Assembly: GCF_001855565.1 (NCBI RefSeq)
Contig: NZ_MKCR01000032.1
Location: 186,001 to 250,000, forward strand
Reading direction: 5' to 3'
Length of the DNA: 64,000 bases
Origin: Chromobacterium amazonense
Lineage (GTDB): Bacteria > Pseudomonadota > Gammaproteobacteria > Burkholderiales > Chromobacteriaceae
Part shown: positions 34,263 to 43,325 of the stretch, piece by piece
Layout: each line of letters opens with the position of its first letter
Position numbering within the stretch: position 1 is the first letter of the stretch
The notes under the pieces: generated by a model
The model's database searches: none
Told to the model about the DNA's origin: nothing
Seen by the model: the letters and a program-made list of their open reading frames with translations, nothing else
Position numbers and translations under genes: made by a program

Positions 34263-35977
34263 GCGCCGCCATCCGCGCCGAAAAGCTGGCCAAGCGCTTT
34301 CCCGGCGCCAGCATGGACGCGGTGGCGGAAGTGGACCTGGAGATTCCAGCGGGCTGCATCGCCGGGCTGGTGGGGCCGGACGGCGCGGGCAAGACCACGC
34401 TCTTGCGCATGCTGGCCGGTTTGCTGTTGCCCAGCGGCGGGTCGGCCCGGGTGGCGGGGCTTGACCCGCAAGCGGACGCCGACGCCTTGCGGCGCAACAT
34501 CGGCTATATGCCGCAGAAATTCGGCTTGTACGAAGACCTGACGGTGCAAGAAAACCTGGACCTGTACGCCGAGTTGCGCGAGGTGGGCGCCCAGGACAAG
34601 AGCGGGGAATTCCAGCGCCTGCTGGCGCTGACCGACCTGGCGCCGTTCACCGGCCGCTATGCCGGCAAACTGTCCGGCGGCATGAAGCAGAAGCTGGGCC
34701 TGGCCTGCGCGCTGCTGGGCAAGCCCAGGGTGCTGCTGCTGGACGAGCCAGGCGTCGGCGTGGATCCGATCTCGCGCCGCGAGCTATGGAAGCTGATTCG
34801 CGCGCTGTCGGCCGAAGGCATCGCCATATTGTTGAGCACCGCGTATCTGGACGAGGCGGAGGCCTGCGACGTGGTCTATCTGATGGACCATGGCCGCATC
34901 CGCGCCGGCGGCCCCCCGGCCGAGCTGATCCAGCCGCTGGCCGGCCGCTGTCTAAGCTTGTCCGGCATTGCCGGCAACCGTCGTCAGATCTTGCAGCGGC
35001 TGTTGCGCCAGCCTGAACTGATGGACGGCACGATACAAGGCAGCGGCTTGCGCCTGTTGCTGCGCGATGAAAACCGCTGGCCGGATTTGCGATTGGCCGA
35101 TGCCGGGCCGGACGCCGCGCTGCGGGCCGCGCCGCCGCGGCTGGAAGATGCCTTCATCAGCCTGCTGGGCGGCGGGCCGGGCGGCGATTCGGTGCTGGCC
35201 GCGGTGATGCCGCCAGTGCCCGTCCACCATGAGGAGGCTGTGATCGAGGCGCGCGGGCTGACCAAGCGCTTTGGCGATTTCTACGCCACCGATGATGTCA
35301 GCTTCGCCGTGCGGCGCGGCGAGGTATTCGGCCTGCTGGGGCCGAATGGCGCCGGCAAGTCCACCACCTTCAAGATGGAGTGCGGCCTGCTCAAACCGAG
35401 CAGCGGCCAGGCCCTGGTGATGGGGTTGGATTTGAAAACCAGCCCGACCGCCGCGCGGCAGCAGCTGGGCTATATGGCGCAGAAGTTTTCGCTGTATGCC
35501 CAACTGACGGTGCGGCGCAATCTGATGTTCTTCTCCGGCGTCTATGGCTTGTCCGGCAAGGCGCGGAAGGAAAAAGTCCGGCAAATGGAGCAAGTGTTCG
35601 GCCTGGGGCCGTATATGGACGAGGTGGCCGCCACGCTGCCCTTGGGTTTCAAGCAGCGGCTGGCGTTGGCCTGCGCGGTGATGCATGAGCCGCCCTTGTT
35701 GTTCCTCGACGAGCCTACGTCGGGCGTGGACCCGGTGACGCGGCGCGAATTCTGGACGCATATCAATGGCCTGGCGGAGAAGGGCGTCACCGTGCTGGTG
35801 ACCACCCACTTCATGGACGAGGCGGAATATTGCGACCGCATCGCCCTGGTGTATCGCGGCAAGCTGCTGGCGCTGGATACGCCGGATGCGCTGAAGGCCA
35901 GCGTCGCCAGTTCGGCCAGGCCCAATCCGACGATGGAGGATGCGTTCATCCAGTTGGTGGGGGAGGCGGATCGATGA
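34259..35977 (+). CDS. ybhF: Fused double ABC ATPase YbhF
   Basis: A 572-residue protein with two ABC domains, as in E. coli YbhF. Domain 1 (about 1-230): Walker A GPDGAGKTT, signature LSGGMKQK, Walker B LLLDEPGVGVDP. Domain 2 (about 330-560): Walker A GPNGAGKST, Walker B LFLDEPTSGVDP. The second signature reads LPLGFKQR, where the usual Ser is replaced by Pro-Leu; this region is also degenerate in other YbhF proteins, so the two ATP sites may not be equal. It powers export with YbhS and YbhR and overlaps both neighbours by 4 bases. Confidence 0.92.
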   Translation: MSAAIRAEKLAKRFPGASMDAVAEVDLEIPAGCIAGLVGPDGAGKTTLLRMLAGLLLPSGGSARVAGLDPQADADALRRNIGYMPQKFGLYEDLTVQENLDLYAELREVGAQDKSGEFQRLLALTDLAPFTGRYAGKLSGGMKQKLGLACALLGKPRVLLLDEPGVGVDPISRRELWKLIRALSAEGIAILLSTAYLDEAEACDVVYLMDHGRIRAGGPPAELIQPLAGRCLSLSGIAGNRRQILQRLLRQPELMDGTIQGSGLRLLLRDENRWPDLRLADAGPDAALRAAPPRLEDAFISLLGGGPGGDSVLAAVMPPVPVHHEEAVIEARGLTKRFGDFYATDDVSFAVRRGEVFGLLGPNGAGKSTTFKMECGLLKPSSGQALVMGLDLKTSPTAARQQLGYMAQKFSLYAQLTVRRNLMFFSGVYGLSGKARKEKVRQMEQVFGLGPYMDEVAATLPLGFKQRLALACAVMHEPPLLFLDEPTSGVDPVTRREFWTHINGLAEKGVTVLVTTHFMDEAEYCDRIALVYRGKLLALDTPDALKASVASSARPNPTMEDAFIQLVGEADR

Positions 35978-37086
35978 ACTGGCGCAGACTATGGGCCTTG
36001 TGCCGCAAGGAGAGCTTCCAGATCGTGCGCGACCCGAGCAGCATCCTGATCGCCTTCATCCTGCCGGTGGCCTTGCTGTTCATCCTGGGTTACGCGGTGA
36101 ATCTGGATTCGGCCCATATCCGCCTGGGCCTGCTGAACCAGGATGGCGGCGCCGCCGCGCAAAGTCTGGCGGCTACTTTCCATGCCACGCCGTCGTTCGA
36201 GGTGAAGCCGGTCAAGTCGCGCGCGGAACTGGACGAAATGCTGGCCCACGGCAAGATACGCGGCGCGGTGATCATCGCCAACGATTTTTCGCGCAACTGG
36301 CAGCGGCGCAGCGGCACGATACAGCTGCTGACGGACGGCGCCGAGCCCAATACCGCCAATTTCGTCGCCGCCTATGCGCAGGGCGCCTGGCTGCAGTGGC
36401 AGCAGGCGGAAGCGGATGAGCATGGGCAGGCGCCGCCGCCGGCCATTGAGGTTGAGCAGCGCGTCTGGTTCAACCCCAGCGCTGAGAGTCCCAACTTTCT
36501 GGTGCCCGGCACCATCGCCATCGTCATGACCATTGTCGGCGCGCTGTTGTCGTCGCTGGTGGTGGCGCGCGAATGGGAACGCGGCACCATGGAGGCGCTG
36601 CTGTCCACGCCGGTCAGCCGCGCCGAGCTGTTATTGTCCAAGATCTTGCCGTATTACGTGCTGGGCATCGCCGCCATGCTGTTGTGCCTGTTGGTGGCGG
36701 TGTTTGTCATGCAGGTGCCGTTCCGCGGGCCGCTGTGGCTGCTGTGGCTGATGTCTTCGCTGTTCCTGGCCAATGCGCTGGGGATGGGATTGTTCCTGTC
36801 CACGGTGATGCGCACCCAGTTTGACGCGGCGCAGGCGGCGCTGACTGCCGGCTATTTGCCGGCGCTGATGTTGTCCGGCTTTGTGTTCGAGATTTCCAGC
36901 ATGCCGCTGCCCTTGCAGTGGCTGACCCGCATCCTGCCGGCGCGCTATTTCGCCAGCACGCTGCAGACGCTGTTCCAGGCCGGCGTGATCCCGTCGCTGC
37001 TGTGGTTCAACGCGGGCAGCCTGATCGCGCTGGGCGCGTTCTGGCTGGGGCAGACCGTGCGCAAGACTAGACGAACGCTGGATTGA
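35974..37086 (+). CDS. ybhS: ABC-2 type permease YbhS
   Basis: A 370-residue ABC-2 permease (start ATG 35974, MNWRRLWALCRKESFQIVRD). Order: an amphipathic N-terminal helix, TM1 (about 20-40), a large periplasmic domain (about 45-175), then five helices (about 180-365) with REWERGTMEALLSTPVSRAE, the ABC-2 family loop. It forms a heterodimeric channel with the next gene. It overlaps ybhF by four bases and is 4 bp from ybhR. Confidence 0.9.
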   Translation: MNWRRLWALCRKESFQIVRDPSSILIAFILPVALLFILGYAVNLDSAHIRLGLLNQDGGAAAQSLAATFHATPSFEVKPVKSRAELDEMLAHGKIRGAVIIANDFSRNWQRRSGTIQLLTDGAEPNTANFVAAYAQGAWLQWQQAEADEHGQAPPPAIEVEQRVWFNPSAESPNFLVPGTIAIVMTIVGALLSSLVVAREWERGTMEALLSTPVSRAELLLSKILPYYVLGIAAMLLCLLVAVFVMQVPFRGPLWLLWLMSSLFLANALGMGLFLSTVMRTQFDAAQAALTAGYLPALMLSGFVFEISSMPLPLQWLTRILPARYFASTLQTLFQAGVIPSLLWFNAGSLIALGAFWLGQTVRKTRRTLD

Positions 37087-37090
37087 TGCC

Positions 37091-38182
37091 ATGTGGCAAC
37101 GCTTGCTGTGGCTGATCGTCAAGGAATTGCAGACCATCATGGGCAACCGCCAGGGACGGCTGTTGCTGGTGGTGCCGGTGCTGTTGCAGCTAATGGTGTT
37201 TCCGTTTGCCGCCACGCTGGAGGTCAAGCATGCCAGCTTGGCGGTCTACAACCAGGATGCCGGCGCGGCGTCGCTGGAGTTGGTGAAGCGGCTGGCCGTC
37301 AGCGCCACCTTCGATCATGTGGTGCCGGTGCATAGCCTGCCCGAGCTGCGCGATTGCATAGACCGGCAGTGCGCGCTGCTGGCGGTGGTGTTTCCGCAGG
37401 ATTTCTCGCGCGCGCTGGCGTCGGGGCGGAACGCGCCTCTGCAGGTGATCGTCGATGGGCGGCGCTCCAACAGCGGGCAGATCGCCAGCGCTTATATTGG
37501 CCAAGTCGTGGCGGGCTATCAGGCCGAGCGCGGCGGCTCCATGCCGCAGGTGGCAGTGCGCAATCTCTACAATCCCAATCTGGAATATCAATGGCATGTG
37601 CTGCCCAGCCTGGTGGCCATCATCACCACCATAGGCTGCCTGATCGTGACCGCCCTGTCGGTGGCGCGCGAGCGCGAGGAGGGCACCTTCGACCAGCTAT
37701 TGGTATCGCCGCTGACGCCGGCCTACATCATGGCCGGCAAGGCGGTGCCCGGCATTCTGGTGGCGCTGCTGCAAGGCAGCCTGATCGCGCTGGCGGCGGC
37801 ATGGGTGTACCGCGTGCCGTTCGACGGCTCGGTGGCCTTGCTGTTGCTTAGCATGGCTAGCTATGGCCTGGCGCTGGCCGGCGTCGGCCTGTTCATCTCT
37901 TCCCTGTCCCGCACCCAGCAGCAGGCTTTTCTGGGCGTGTTCTCGTTCATGGTGCCGGCGGTTATCCTGTCCGGCTATGTCTCGCCGATCGAAAACATGC
38001 CCGAAGCGCTGCAATGGCTGGCGCGGATCAACCCCCTCAGCTACTTCATTCCCATTCTCAAGGGGACATTCCTGAAGGGATACGGCTTTGCCGATGCCTG
38101 GCCTTGGCTGCTGCCGCTATGGCTGATCGCGCTGCTCACGCTGAGCCTGGCGTTGTGGTGCTTCCGTCGCCATGTGGAATAG
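37091..38182 (+). CDS. ybhR: ABC-2 type permease YbhR
   Basis: Second permease of the exporter, 363 residues, with the same architecture as YbhS: KELQTIMGNRQGRLL N-terminal helix, periplasmic domain, and a five-helix C-terminal block with REREEGTFDQLLVSPLTPAYIM. Last gene of the operon. Its 3' end overlaps the convergent TetR gene by 47 bases, so antisense transcription is possible there. The substrate is unknown; in E. coli the related system affects drug sensitivity. Confidence 0.9.
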   Translation: MWQRLLWLIVKELQTIMGNRQGRLLLVVPVLLQLMVFPFAATLEVKHASLAVYNQDAGAASLELVKRLAVSATFDHVVPVHSLPELRDCIDRQCALLAVVFPQDFSRALASGRNAPLQVIVDGRRSNSGQIASAYIGQVVAGYQAERGGSMPQVAVRNLYNPNLEYQWHVLPSLVAIITTIGCLIVTALSVAREREEGTFDQLLVSPLTPAYIMAGKAVPGILVALLQGSLIALAAAWVYRVPFDGSVALLLLSMASYGLALAGVGLFISSLSRTQQQAFLGVFSFMVPAVILSGYVSPIENMPEALQWLARINPLSYFIPILKGTFLKGYGFADAWPWLLPLWLIALLTLSLALWCFRRHVE

Positions 38183-38792
38183 GCGCTCTGAAGCTGGCGG
38201 CGTGCGGCAGTCCTTCCAGCGCGCCGCGCAGGATGCGTTCGCAGCGCGGCAGCGTGGCCGGGCCGTTTTCCAGCAATTCATATAAGCCGGTGAACAGATA
38301 AACCAGGTACTCCGCGCTCAGACCGACGTCCAGCGTCGCGGGCAGTTCGCCTTGGGCGATGGCGCGGCGCAATTGCCGCCGCGTGTAGTGCATGGTGAGC
38401 CTGTCCGCCATCTCGCGCCGCCGCAGCACGCTGCGGTTCTCTTCGATTTGTTCGCACTTCAGGTAGAGAATCTGGCTGACCCGCTGCGGCGAGCCCGGCT
38501 CCAGAAACTGCGCCAGGTAGTAGCAGCCGGCGGCCAATAGCGTGTCGCAGGCGGAGCCGCGCTGGGCGGGGAAGCGCAGCGCGTCCAGCGCGAAGGCGCG
38601 GTCTATCATGGCCTGGCATACCTGCAGCTTGTTGTCGTAATGGCCGTACACCGCGCCGCGCGATACGCCGGCGGCGTCGGCGATTTCCGCCATCGTGGCA
38701 TTGGCGATGCCTTTGGCCAGAAACACCCGCTCCGCGCCGTCCAGTATCGCGTCCCGGGTTTTTTGAGAGTCTTCCTTGGTTTTGCGCGCCAT
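38136..38792 (-). CDS. AcrR/TtgR-like TetR repressor
   Basis: A 218-residue TetR protein of the AcrR type: MARKTKEDSQKTRDAILDGAERVF, HTH in MAEIADAAGVSRGAVYGHYDNK (about 32-53), and a C-terminal domain with LYLKCEQIEEN and FTGLYELLENGP, common in RND-pump repressors. It is divergent from the MATE gene, 106 bp away, with a palindrome between. Probably represses that transporter and itself. Its 3' end overlaps ybhR. Confidence 0.88.
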   Translation of the reverse strand: MARKTKEDSQKTRDAILDGAERVFLAKGIANATMAEIADAAGVSRGAVYGHYDNKLQVCQAMIDRAFALDALRFPAQRGSACDTLLAAGCYYLAQFLEPGSPQRVSQILYLKCEQIEENRSVLRRREMADRLTMHYTRRQLRRAIAQGELPATLDVGLSAEYLVYLFTGLYELLENGPATLPRCERILRGALEGLPHAASFRAPIPHGDGSTTTPGSA

Positions 38793-38839
38793 ATCGTTTC
38801 CATTGTTTTCTTTGTGCGGAGCATTGTGCTGGAAAATAA

Positions 38840-38861
38840 TTAATCATGCATGACTGATTAA
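38840..38861. promoter_or_regulatory. Palindromic operator between tetR and the MATE gene
   Basis: TTAATCA-TGCATGAC-TGATTAA is a perfect 7+7 inverted repeat in the AT-rich intergenic stretch between the two divergent genes. Placement and form fit a TetR-family operator controlling both directions. Confidence 0.65.
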
Positions 38862-38898
38862 ATGATAAAATCGCGTTTTCTCATGCTTCTTGTCTGTT

Positions 38899-40272
38899 AT
38901 GACGAACGTAAATACCCGCGATCTAGACACGTTGGCCGTCTCCAAGCTGTTCTGGCGTTACGCCATTCCATCGGTCGCCGGCATGCTGGTGACCGGACTG
39001 TACGCCGTGATCGATGGCGTGTTTGTCGGCCACTATGTCGGTAGCCATGGCTTGGCAGCGATCAACCTGGTCTATCCGATGGTGATGCTGCAGGTGGGGT
39101 TGGGGGCGATGATCAGCATGGGCGTGGCCACGCGCATCGCGATCCGCCAAGGGGCGGGAGATATGGCGGGCGCGCGCGGCGCGTTGCTGGCCGCCTTGCT
39201 GCTGCTGGCGCTGTTTGGCGCGCTGATTCCGCTATTTGGCCTGTCCAATATCGATGCGCTGTTGGGATGGCTGCGCGCGGATGGGCAGGCGGAGGTGAGA
39301 GAGCAGGCCTATCCGTATCTGTGGTGGATGCTCAGCGGAGCAGTTCTGACCATGGGGCAGATGCTCGTCACCTATCTGGTGCGCAATGACGGCCGGCCTG
39401 GCCTGGCCACGGTATTGACCACGCTGGGCGCCTTGCTGAACATTTTGCTGGATTACGTGCTGGTTGGCCTGATGGCGATGGGGCTGGAAGGCGCGGCTAT
39501 CGGCACCTTGATCGCCGAAGGCGTGGTGCTGAGCCTGGGATTGGCTTATTTCTTTACGCGCCATGCCGGATTGAGTCTGCGCTTGCGCGCGTTGACCCCG
39601 GACTGGCGCGCCTTATGGCCGGTGATTGCGCTGGGCGCGCCTAGCCTGTTGATGGAGCTGAATCTGGCCGTGCTGCTGTACGCGCATAATTATCAGCTGC
39701 TGCAATGGGGCAATGATCTGAGCGTGGCGGCCTATGCGGTGGCGGGGTATACCGAGTCCCTGTTCGTGCTGGTGATCCATGGCCTGGCGGTGGGCATGCA
39801 GCCTTTGCTGGGCCATGCCACTGGGGCCGGGCAGCCGGAGCGCGTTCGTGCCGCCCTGCTGCACGGTTTGAAAGTGTGCATGGCGATTGGCCTGGCTGCG
39901 CTGGCCGCGGTGCAGGCTTTTCCGGCCGCCATCGCCGGCTGGTACAGCGATGGCAGCGCCGAGCTGATCGAAGCGGGCAGCCGCGCGCTGCAACTGCATC
40001 TGCTGGCCATGCCGCTGGATGGCTTGGTGGTGGTGGGATGCACCGCCCTGCAGGCGATGGCGATGACGCGGCTGGCCTTGGGCATCACGGTAAGCAAGAC
40101 CATTTTGTTATTGCCGTCGCTGGGCCTGCTGCCCTTGCTGATGGGTCTGGACGGCGTCTGGCTGGCGATGCCCTTGGTCAATCTGCTGCTGGGCATGCTG
40201 GTGATGGCAATCATGTGGCGCGAGTTGCGCCGGCTGCTGCCCGCGGGCCAGCGGATGCAGGCCGGCGCGTAA
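38899..40272 (+). CDS. MATE-family multidrug efflux transporter
   Basis: A 457-residue inner-membrane antiporter with twelve hydrophobic helices in two similar halves. The start at ATG 38899 (MTNVNTRDLDTLAVSKLFWRY) is preferred over an upstream TTG. Family segments are FWRYAIPSVAGMLVTGLYAV, LVRNDGRPGLATVL (common in the DinF/NorM-like MepA subgroup) and VIHGLAVGMQPLLGHATGAG. It resembles MepA-type transporters. The divergent AcrR-like repressor suggests induction by a toxic compound. A strong terminator follows. Confidence 0.9.
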   Translation: MTNVNTRDLDTLAVSKLFWRYAIPSVAGMLVTGLYAVIDGVFVGHYVGSHGLAAINLVYPMVMLQVGLGAMISMGVATRIAIRQGAGDMAGARGALLAALLLLALFGALIPLFGLSNIDALLGWLRADGQAEVREQAYPYLWWMLSGAVLTMGQMLVTYLVRNDGRPGLATVLTTLGALLNILLDYVLVGLMAMGLEGAAIGTLIAEGVVLSLGLAYFFTRHAGLSLRLRALTPDWRALWPVIALGAPSLLMELNLAVLLYAHNYQLLQWGNDLSVAAYAVAGYTESLFVLVIHGLAVGMQPLLGHATGAGQPERVRAALLHGLKVCMAIGLAALAAVQAFPAAIAGWYSDGSAELIEAGSRALQLHLLAMPLDGLVVVGCTALQAMAMTRLALGITVSKTILLLPSLGLLPLLMGLDGVWLAMPLVNLLLGMLVMAIMWRELRRLLPAGQRMQAGA

Positions 40273-40327
40273 GCCGGCGCGCTTGTCCTGCGCGGCACGA
40301 TTCACCTGCCGCATTCGGCGGCAAACC

Positions 40328-40358
40328 AAAGGCCCCATCCAAATAGATGGGGCCTTTT
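40328..40358 (+). terminator. Terminator between MATE gene and convergent small gene
   Basis: AAAGGCCCCATC-CAAATA-GATGGGGCCTTTT is a perfect stem of 12 with a T-run. The A-rich left arm also allows function on the minus strand for the gene at 40376-40642. Confidence 0.88.
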
Positions 40359-40375
40359 CGATTGGCGTGTCGGAT

Positions 40376-40642
40376 TCAGGCGGTTTTGGCGCCGATTGGA
40401 ATCTCAATCAGCGTTTTTCGGCTCTCGTGCGGCGGATAATCAACATGCACCACCTGCATCATCGCCATGTCCTTCAGGCGCTTGCGCATGGGGTGGGTTT
40501 CCGCTGCATCCTCATCGCCATCAAATGCCTCATTGCTGGACATTTGCTGCTTGGCTTTGAGTTGTTGTTTCTCAAAGCCGGTCAAGGGACGTTGCAGAAT
40601 GCATTCCAGTGGTTCATCCAGTTCCAGTTTGCTGTCAAGCAT
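40376..40642 (-). CDS. Small hypothetical protein
   Basis: An 88-residue protein with no family I recognise. The ATG at 40642 (MLDSKLELDEPLECILQRPL) has AAAGG eight bases upstream; a GTG three codons earlier is the alternative. It is acidic in the middle (FDGDEDAAETHP) and predicted soluble, with no signal or membrane segment. Mixed charge and Gln/Lys-rich helices (FEKQQLKAKQQM) suggest a short helical protein. Codon use is like that of the neighbours. It is convergent with the MATE gene. Confidence 0.6.
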   Translation of the reverse strand: MLDSKLELDEPLECILQRPLTGFEKQQLKAKQQMSSNEAFDGDEDAAETHPMRKRLKDMAMMQVVHVDYPPHESRKTLIEIPIGAKTA

Positions 40643-40884
40643 GGCACTCACCTTTACGAAAAGGGGTCTCCGCCTGTCCTGGTAGGCATGGGCGGGCTGA
40701 ACTTCGCCATTGCATGATATCCGTCCTCGGGGCGCTTGTTTATAAGTAAGAACCGCTAATCCTGTGCAAAAGTGCTGATTTAACAGCAGCTTATCCGGGA
40801 GTTTTGATTCGTGTTAGATCGAAGGAGGCGGAACGGGTATCTGGCGTTTATGCTGATAAAAACCCGTATAAGGATGAGCGTTTC

Positions 40885-41658
40885 ATGTTGATTCGTCTCT
40901 TGTCAGGCCTGGCCCTGCTCTGGGCGATGGCGCCCGCCCGCGCCTTGGAGCCTTTGTCCATTTATACCGATGAGTGGCCACCCATCAGTTTTGAAGACGG
41001 CGGCGAAGTGAAGGGGATGGCGGTGGATCTGGTCAACCAGATTCAGCATCGCCTGCATCAGGAGCAGCCGGTGAAATTGCTGCCATGGGCGCGCGCCTAT
41101 AACTTCTTGCTGACGCGGCCCAATGTGCTGCTGTTTGTGCTGGGCCGTACGGCCGAGCGCGAAAAACTGATGACCATGATCGGCCCGGTGGCGGCGTCGG
41201 AGATCAACCTCTATTGCCGCAAGGGCGAGGCGGAGGCGCTGCGGCGCCTGGGCGACAAGCTGCAGGTGCAGCCGGTGACGGCATTTCGCAGCAGCATTTT
41301 CCTGGCGGTGGCCAAGCAGCATGGATTCAAGAACATCGTGGAGAGCGCCGATCCGGTGCAATCCGCGTTGCTGTTGCATGCCAACCGCGTGTCGATGTGG
41401 TCGGAGGGCGACAGCGTGGTTGATAACGTGATGCGCAAAGCCGGGCTGCCGGCGGAGGAAATCGAGCTGTTGCAGCCTTTGGAGAAAATTGATCTCTACC
41501 TGGCTTTTTCCCGAGGCACCGACCGCGCCACCATTCTGGCTTGGGAGCAGGCGCTGCGCGATCTCAAGCGCGACGGCAACTTTCGCAAGCTGTATCAGCG
41601 CTGGCTGCCAGGCGCGACCGCGCCCATGCAGGTGGAGCGCGTTGGCGTGGAGCCCTGA
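40885..41658 (+). CDS. Periplasmic solute-binding protein (family 3)
   Basis: A 257-residue protein with a signal peptide (MLIRLLSGLALLWAMAPARA, cleavage after ARA). The mature part starts LEPLSIYTDEWPPISFEDGG and has the SBP_bac_3 fold features GMAVDLVNQIQHR and FSRGTDRATILAWEQALRDL. There is no permease or ATPase gene nearby, so it is an orphan; in Chromobacterium-like genomes many such proteins exist. The ligand is unknown. Start chosen by signal peptide and AAGGATGAG upstream. Confidence 0.82.
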   Translation: MLIRLLSGLALLWAMAPARALEPLSIYTDEWPPISFEDGGEVKGMAVDLVNQIQHRLHQEQPVKLLPWARAYNFLLTRPNVLLFVLGRTAEREKLMTMIGPVAASEINLYCRKGEAEALRRLGDKLQVQPVTAFRSSIFLAVAKQHGFKNIVESADPVQSALLLHANRVSMWSEGDSVVDNVMRKAGLPAEEIELLQPLEKIDLYLAFSRGTDRATILAWEQALRDLKRDGNFRKLYQRWLPGATAPMQVERVGVEP

Positions 41659-41794
41659 GCGCGGCATGGAGCGGGACGACGCGCTGTGGTATATTTGACG
41701 GTTTTGGCGCGCGCCGCGGTGGAAAAACCGCAAATCGCCCCTATCTGTGAGCGGATGGGGCCCAATGGCCCGCAACAAGAGCAAGGTAAGCCGC

Positions 41795-42385
41795 ATGACA
41801 ACCATCGTGGCCGTACGCAAGGGCAATCAGATCGCTATTGCCGCAGAGAGCCAGACGACTTTCGGCGACGACCAGAAACTGCTGGCGCCGTACGATTGTT
41901 TCCATGACAAGATCTTCCAGCATGGCGACAGCTATCTGGCGGTGTCCGGCTCCGCCGCGCACGACCTGGTGCTGAAGCGGGCGCTGGCCGATCTGAAAAA
42001 GAAGGACCTGAGCAGCCGCCAGGGCATCTTCGAAACCTTCCGCAAGCTGCATCCCAAATTGAAGGACGCCTTCTACCTGCGGCCGGAAGAGGACGAGGAA
42101 GATCCGTACGAGTCCAGCCAGATGATGGTGGTGATCGCAAATCGGCACGGCATTTTCGGCGTTTATCCGATGCGCGAGATCTATGAATTCTCCCGCGTCT
42201 GGGCCATAGGCTCCGGCCGCAAGTTCGCCATGGGGGCGATGTATGCGGTGTACGACCAGGACCTGACGGCCAAGGAAATCGCCGAGATCGGCGTGCGCGC
42301 CGGCTGCGAATTCGACGTCAGCTCCTCGCTGCCGATGACCGTCTATACCGTTGAGCTGGCCGCCGCCGCGGCCAAGGAAGCATGA
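41795..42385 (+). CDS. Betaproteobacterial proteasome homologue (BPH)
   Basis: Ntn-hydrolase of the proteasome/HslV superfamily, 196 residues. The start is fixed at ATG 41795 because the nucleophile Thr must follow Met: MTTIVAVRKGNQIAIAAESQ. AAGGTAAG lies 4 bases upstream. The sequence resembles HslV only at the N-terminus and has no hslU partner gene here; the acidic insert RPEEDEEDPYESSQ and the end DVSSSLPMTVYTVEL fit the BPH group. Position 17 after Met is Glu, where HslV has Asp. The stop overlaps the hslO start by ATGA, linking it with a redox chaperone. Confidence 0.82.
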   Translation: MTTIVAVRKGNQIAIAAESQTTFGDDQKLLAPYDCFHDKIFQHGDSYLAVSGSAAHDLVLKRALADLKKKDLSSRQGIFETFRKLHPKLKDAFYLRPEEDEEDPYESSQMMVVIANRHGIFGVYPMREIYEFSRVWAIGSGRKFAMGAMYAVYDQDLTAKEIAEIGVRAGCEFDVSSSLPMTVYTVELAAAAAKEA

Positions 42386-43266
42386 GCATGAACCAACACG
42401 ACAAACTGCAACGATTCCTGTTTGACGGCGCGCCGGTCCGCGGCGCGCTGGTGAGGCTGGACGGCGCCTGGCAACAGGTGCTGAGCCGCCGTTCCTATCC
42501 GCCGGTTTTGAAAACCGTGCTGGGCGAGATGATGGCTGCCTCGGTGCTGATGGCCGCCAATCTGAAATTCGATGGCACGCTGATCCTGCAAATCCACGGC
42601 AGCGGCGCATTGAAGCTGGCGGTGGTGGAGTGCAACAACGACCGCACCGTGCGCGCCACGGCCAAGTGGGACGGCGAGCTGGCCGACAAGCCGCTGAGCG
42701 AACTCTTGGGCGAGGGCGGCAAATTTGTGCTGACTCTGGAGCCGCGCCTGGACAAAAACCAGACCTGGCAAGGCATTGTGGCGCTTGAGGGAGACTCCGT
42801 CGGCCAGATGCTGGAAAACTACATGCTGCGTTCGGAGCAGCTGGACACCGCCCTGGTGTTGGCCAGCGACGACAGCACCGCCGCCGGCATGCTGCTGCAG
42901 CGCCTGCCGGAAGGCCATGGTGAAGCCGAGGGCTGGAACCGCATCCAGACGCTGGGACGGACGCTGAAGGCGGATGAATTGCTAGGCTTGGGCGCCGAGG
43001 ACATCCTGCACCGCCTGTTCCATGAGGAAGAGGTGCGCGTGTTCGAGCAGGAAGGCGTCAGCTTCAGCTGCAATTGCTCGCGCGAGCGCGTCAGCAATAT
43101 GCTGACCATGCTGGGCGGCCAGGAAGTGGGCGAAGTGGTGGTGGAGCAGGGCAGCGTGGAAATCGTCTGCGATTACTGCAACCAGCATTACGTGTTCGAC
43201 GAAGAAGACGTCAACCAGCTGTTTGATTACGACGTGGTGGCGGCAGTGCGCGAAGCGCGTCACTGA
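42382..43266 (+). CDS. hslO: Redox-regulated chaperone Hsp33
   Basis: Cytosolic holdase activated by oxidation. The 294-residue protein has the N-terminal core (FLFDGAPVRGALVRLDGAW, ASVLMAANLKFDGTLILQI) and the C-terminal zinc switch with CNC (SFSCNCSRERVSNML) and CDYC about 32 residues later, the four redox cysteines. Its start overlaps the BPH stop, so the two are co-translated. A strong terminator follows at 43284. Confidence 0.96.
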   Translation: MSMNQHDKLQRFLFDGAPVRGALVRLDGAWQQVLSRRSYPPVLKTVLGEMMAASVLMAANLKFDGTLILQIHGSGALKLAVVECNNDRTVRATAKWDGELADKPLSELLGEGGKFVLTLEPRLDKNQTWQGIVALEGDSVGQMLENYMLRSEQLDTALVLASDDSTAAGMLLQRLPEGHGEAEGWNRIQTLGRTLKADELLGLGAEDILHRLFHEEEVRVFEQEGVSFSCNCSRERVSNMLTMLGGQEVGEVVVEQGSVEIVCDYCNQHYVFDEEDVNQLFDYDVVAAVREARH

Positions 43267-43283
43267 TCTCAGCCGTCCTCCGC

Positions 43284-43310
43284 AAAAAAGCCGCGTAAAG
43301 CGGCTTTTTT
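43284..43310. terminator. Bidirectional terminator after hslO
   Basis: AAAAAAGCCGC-GTAAA-GCGGCTTTTTT, perfect stem with A- and T-runs on both sides. It ends hslO and probably the convergent small gene at 43326. Confidence 0.92.
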
Positions 43311-43325
43311 CATTCTTTGTCCGCA

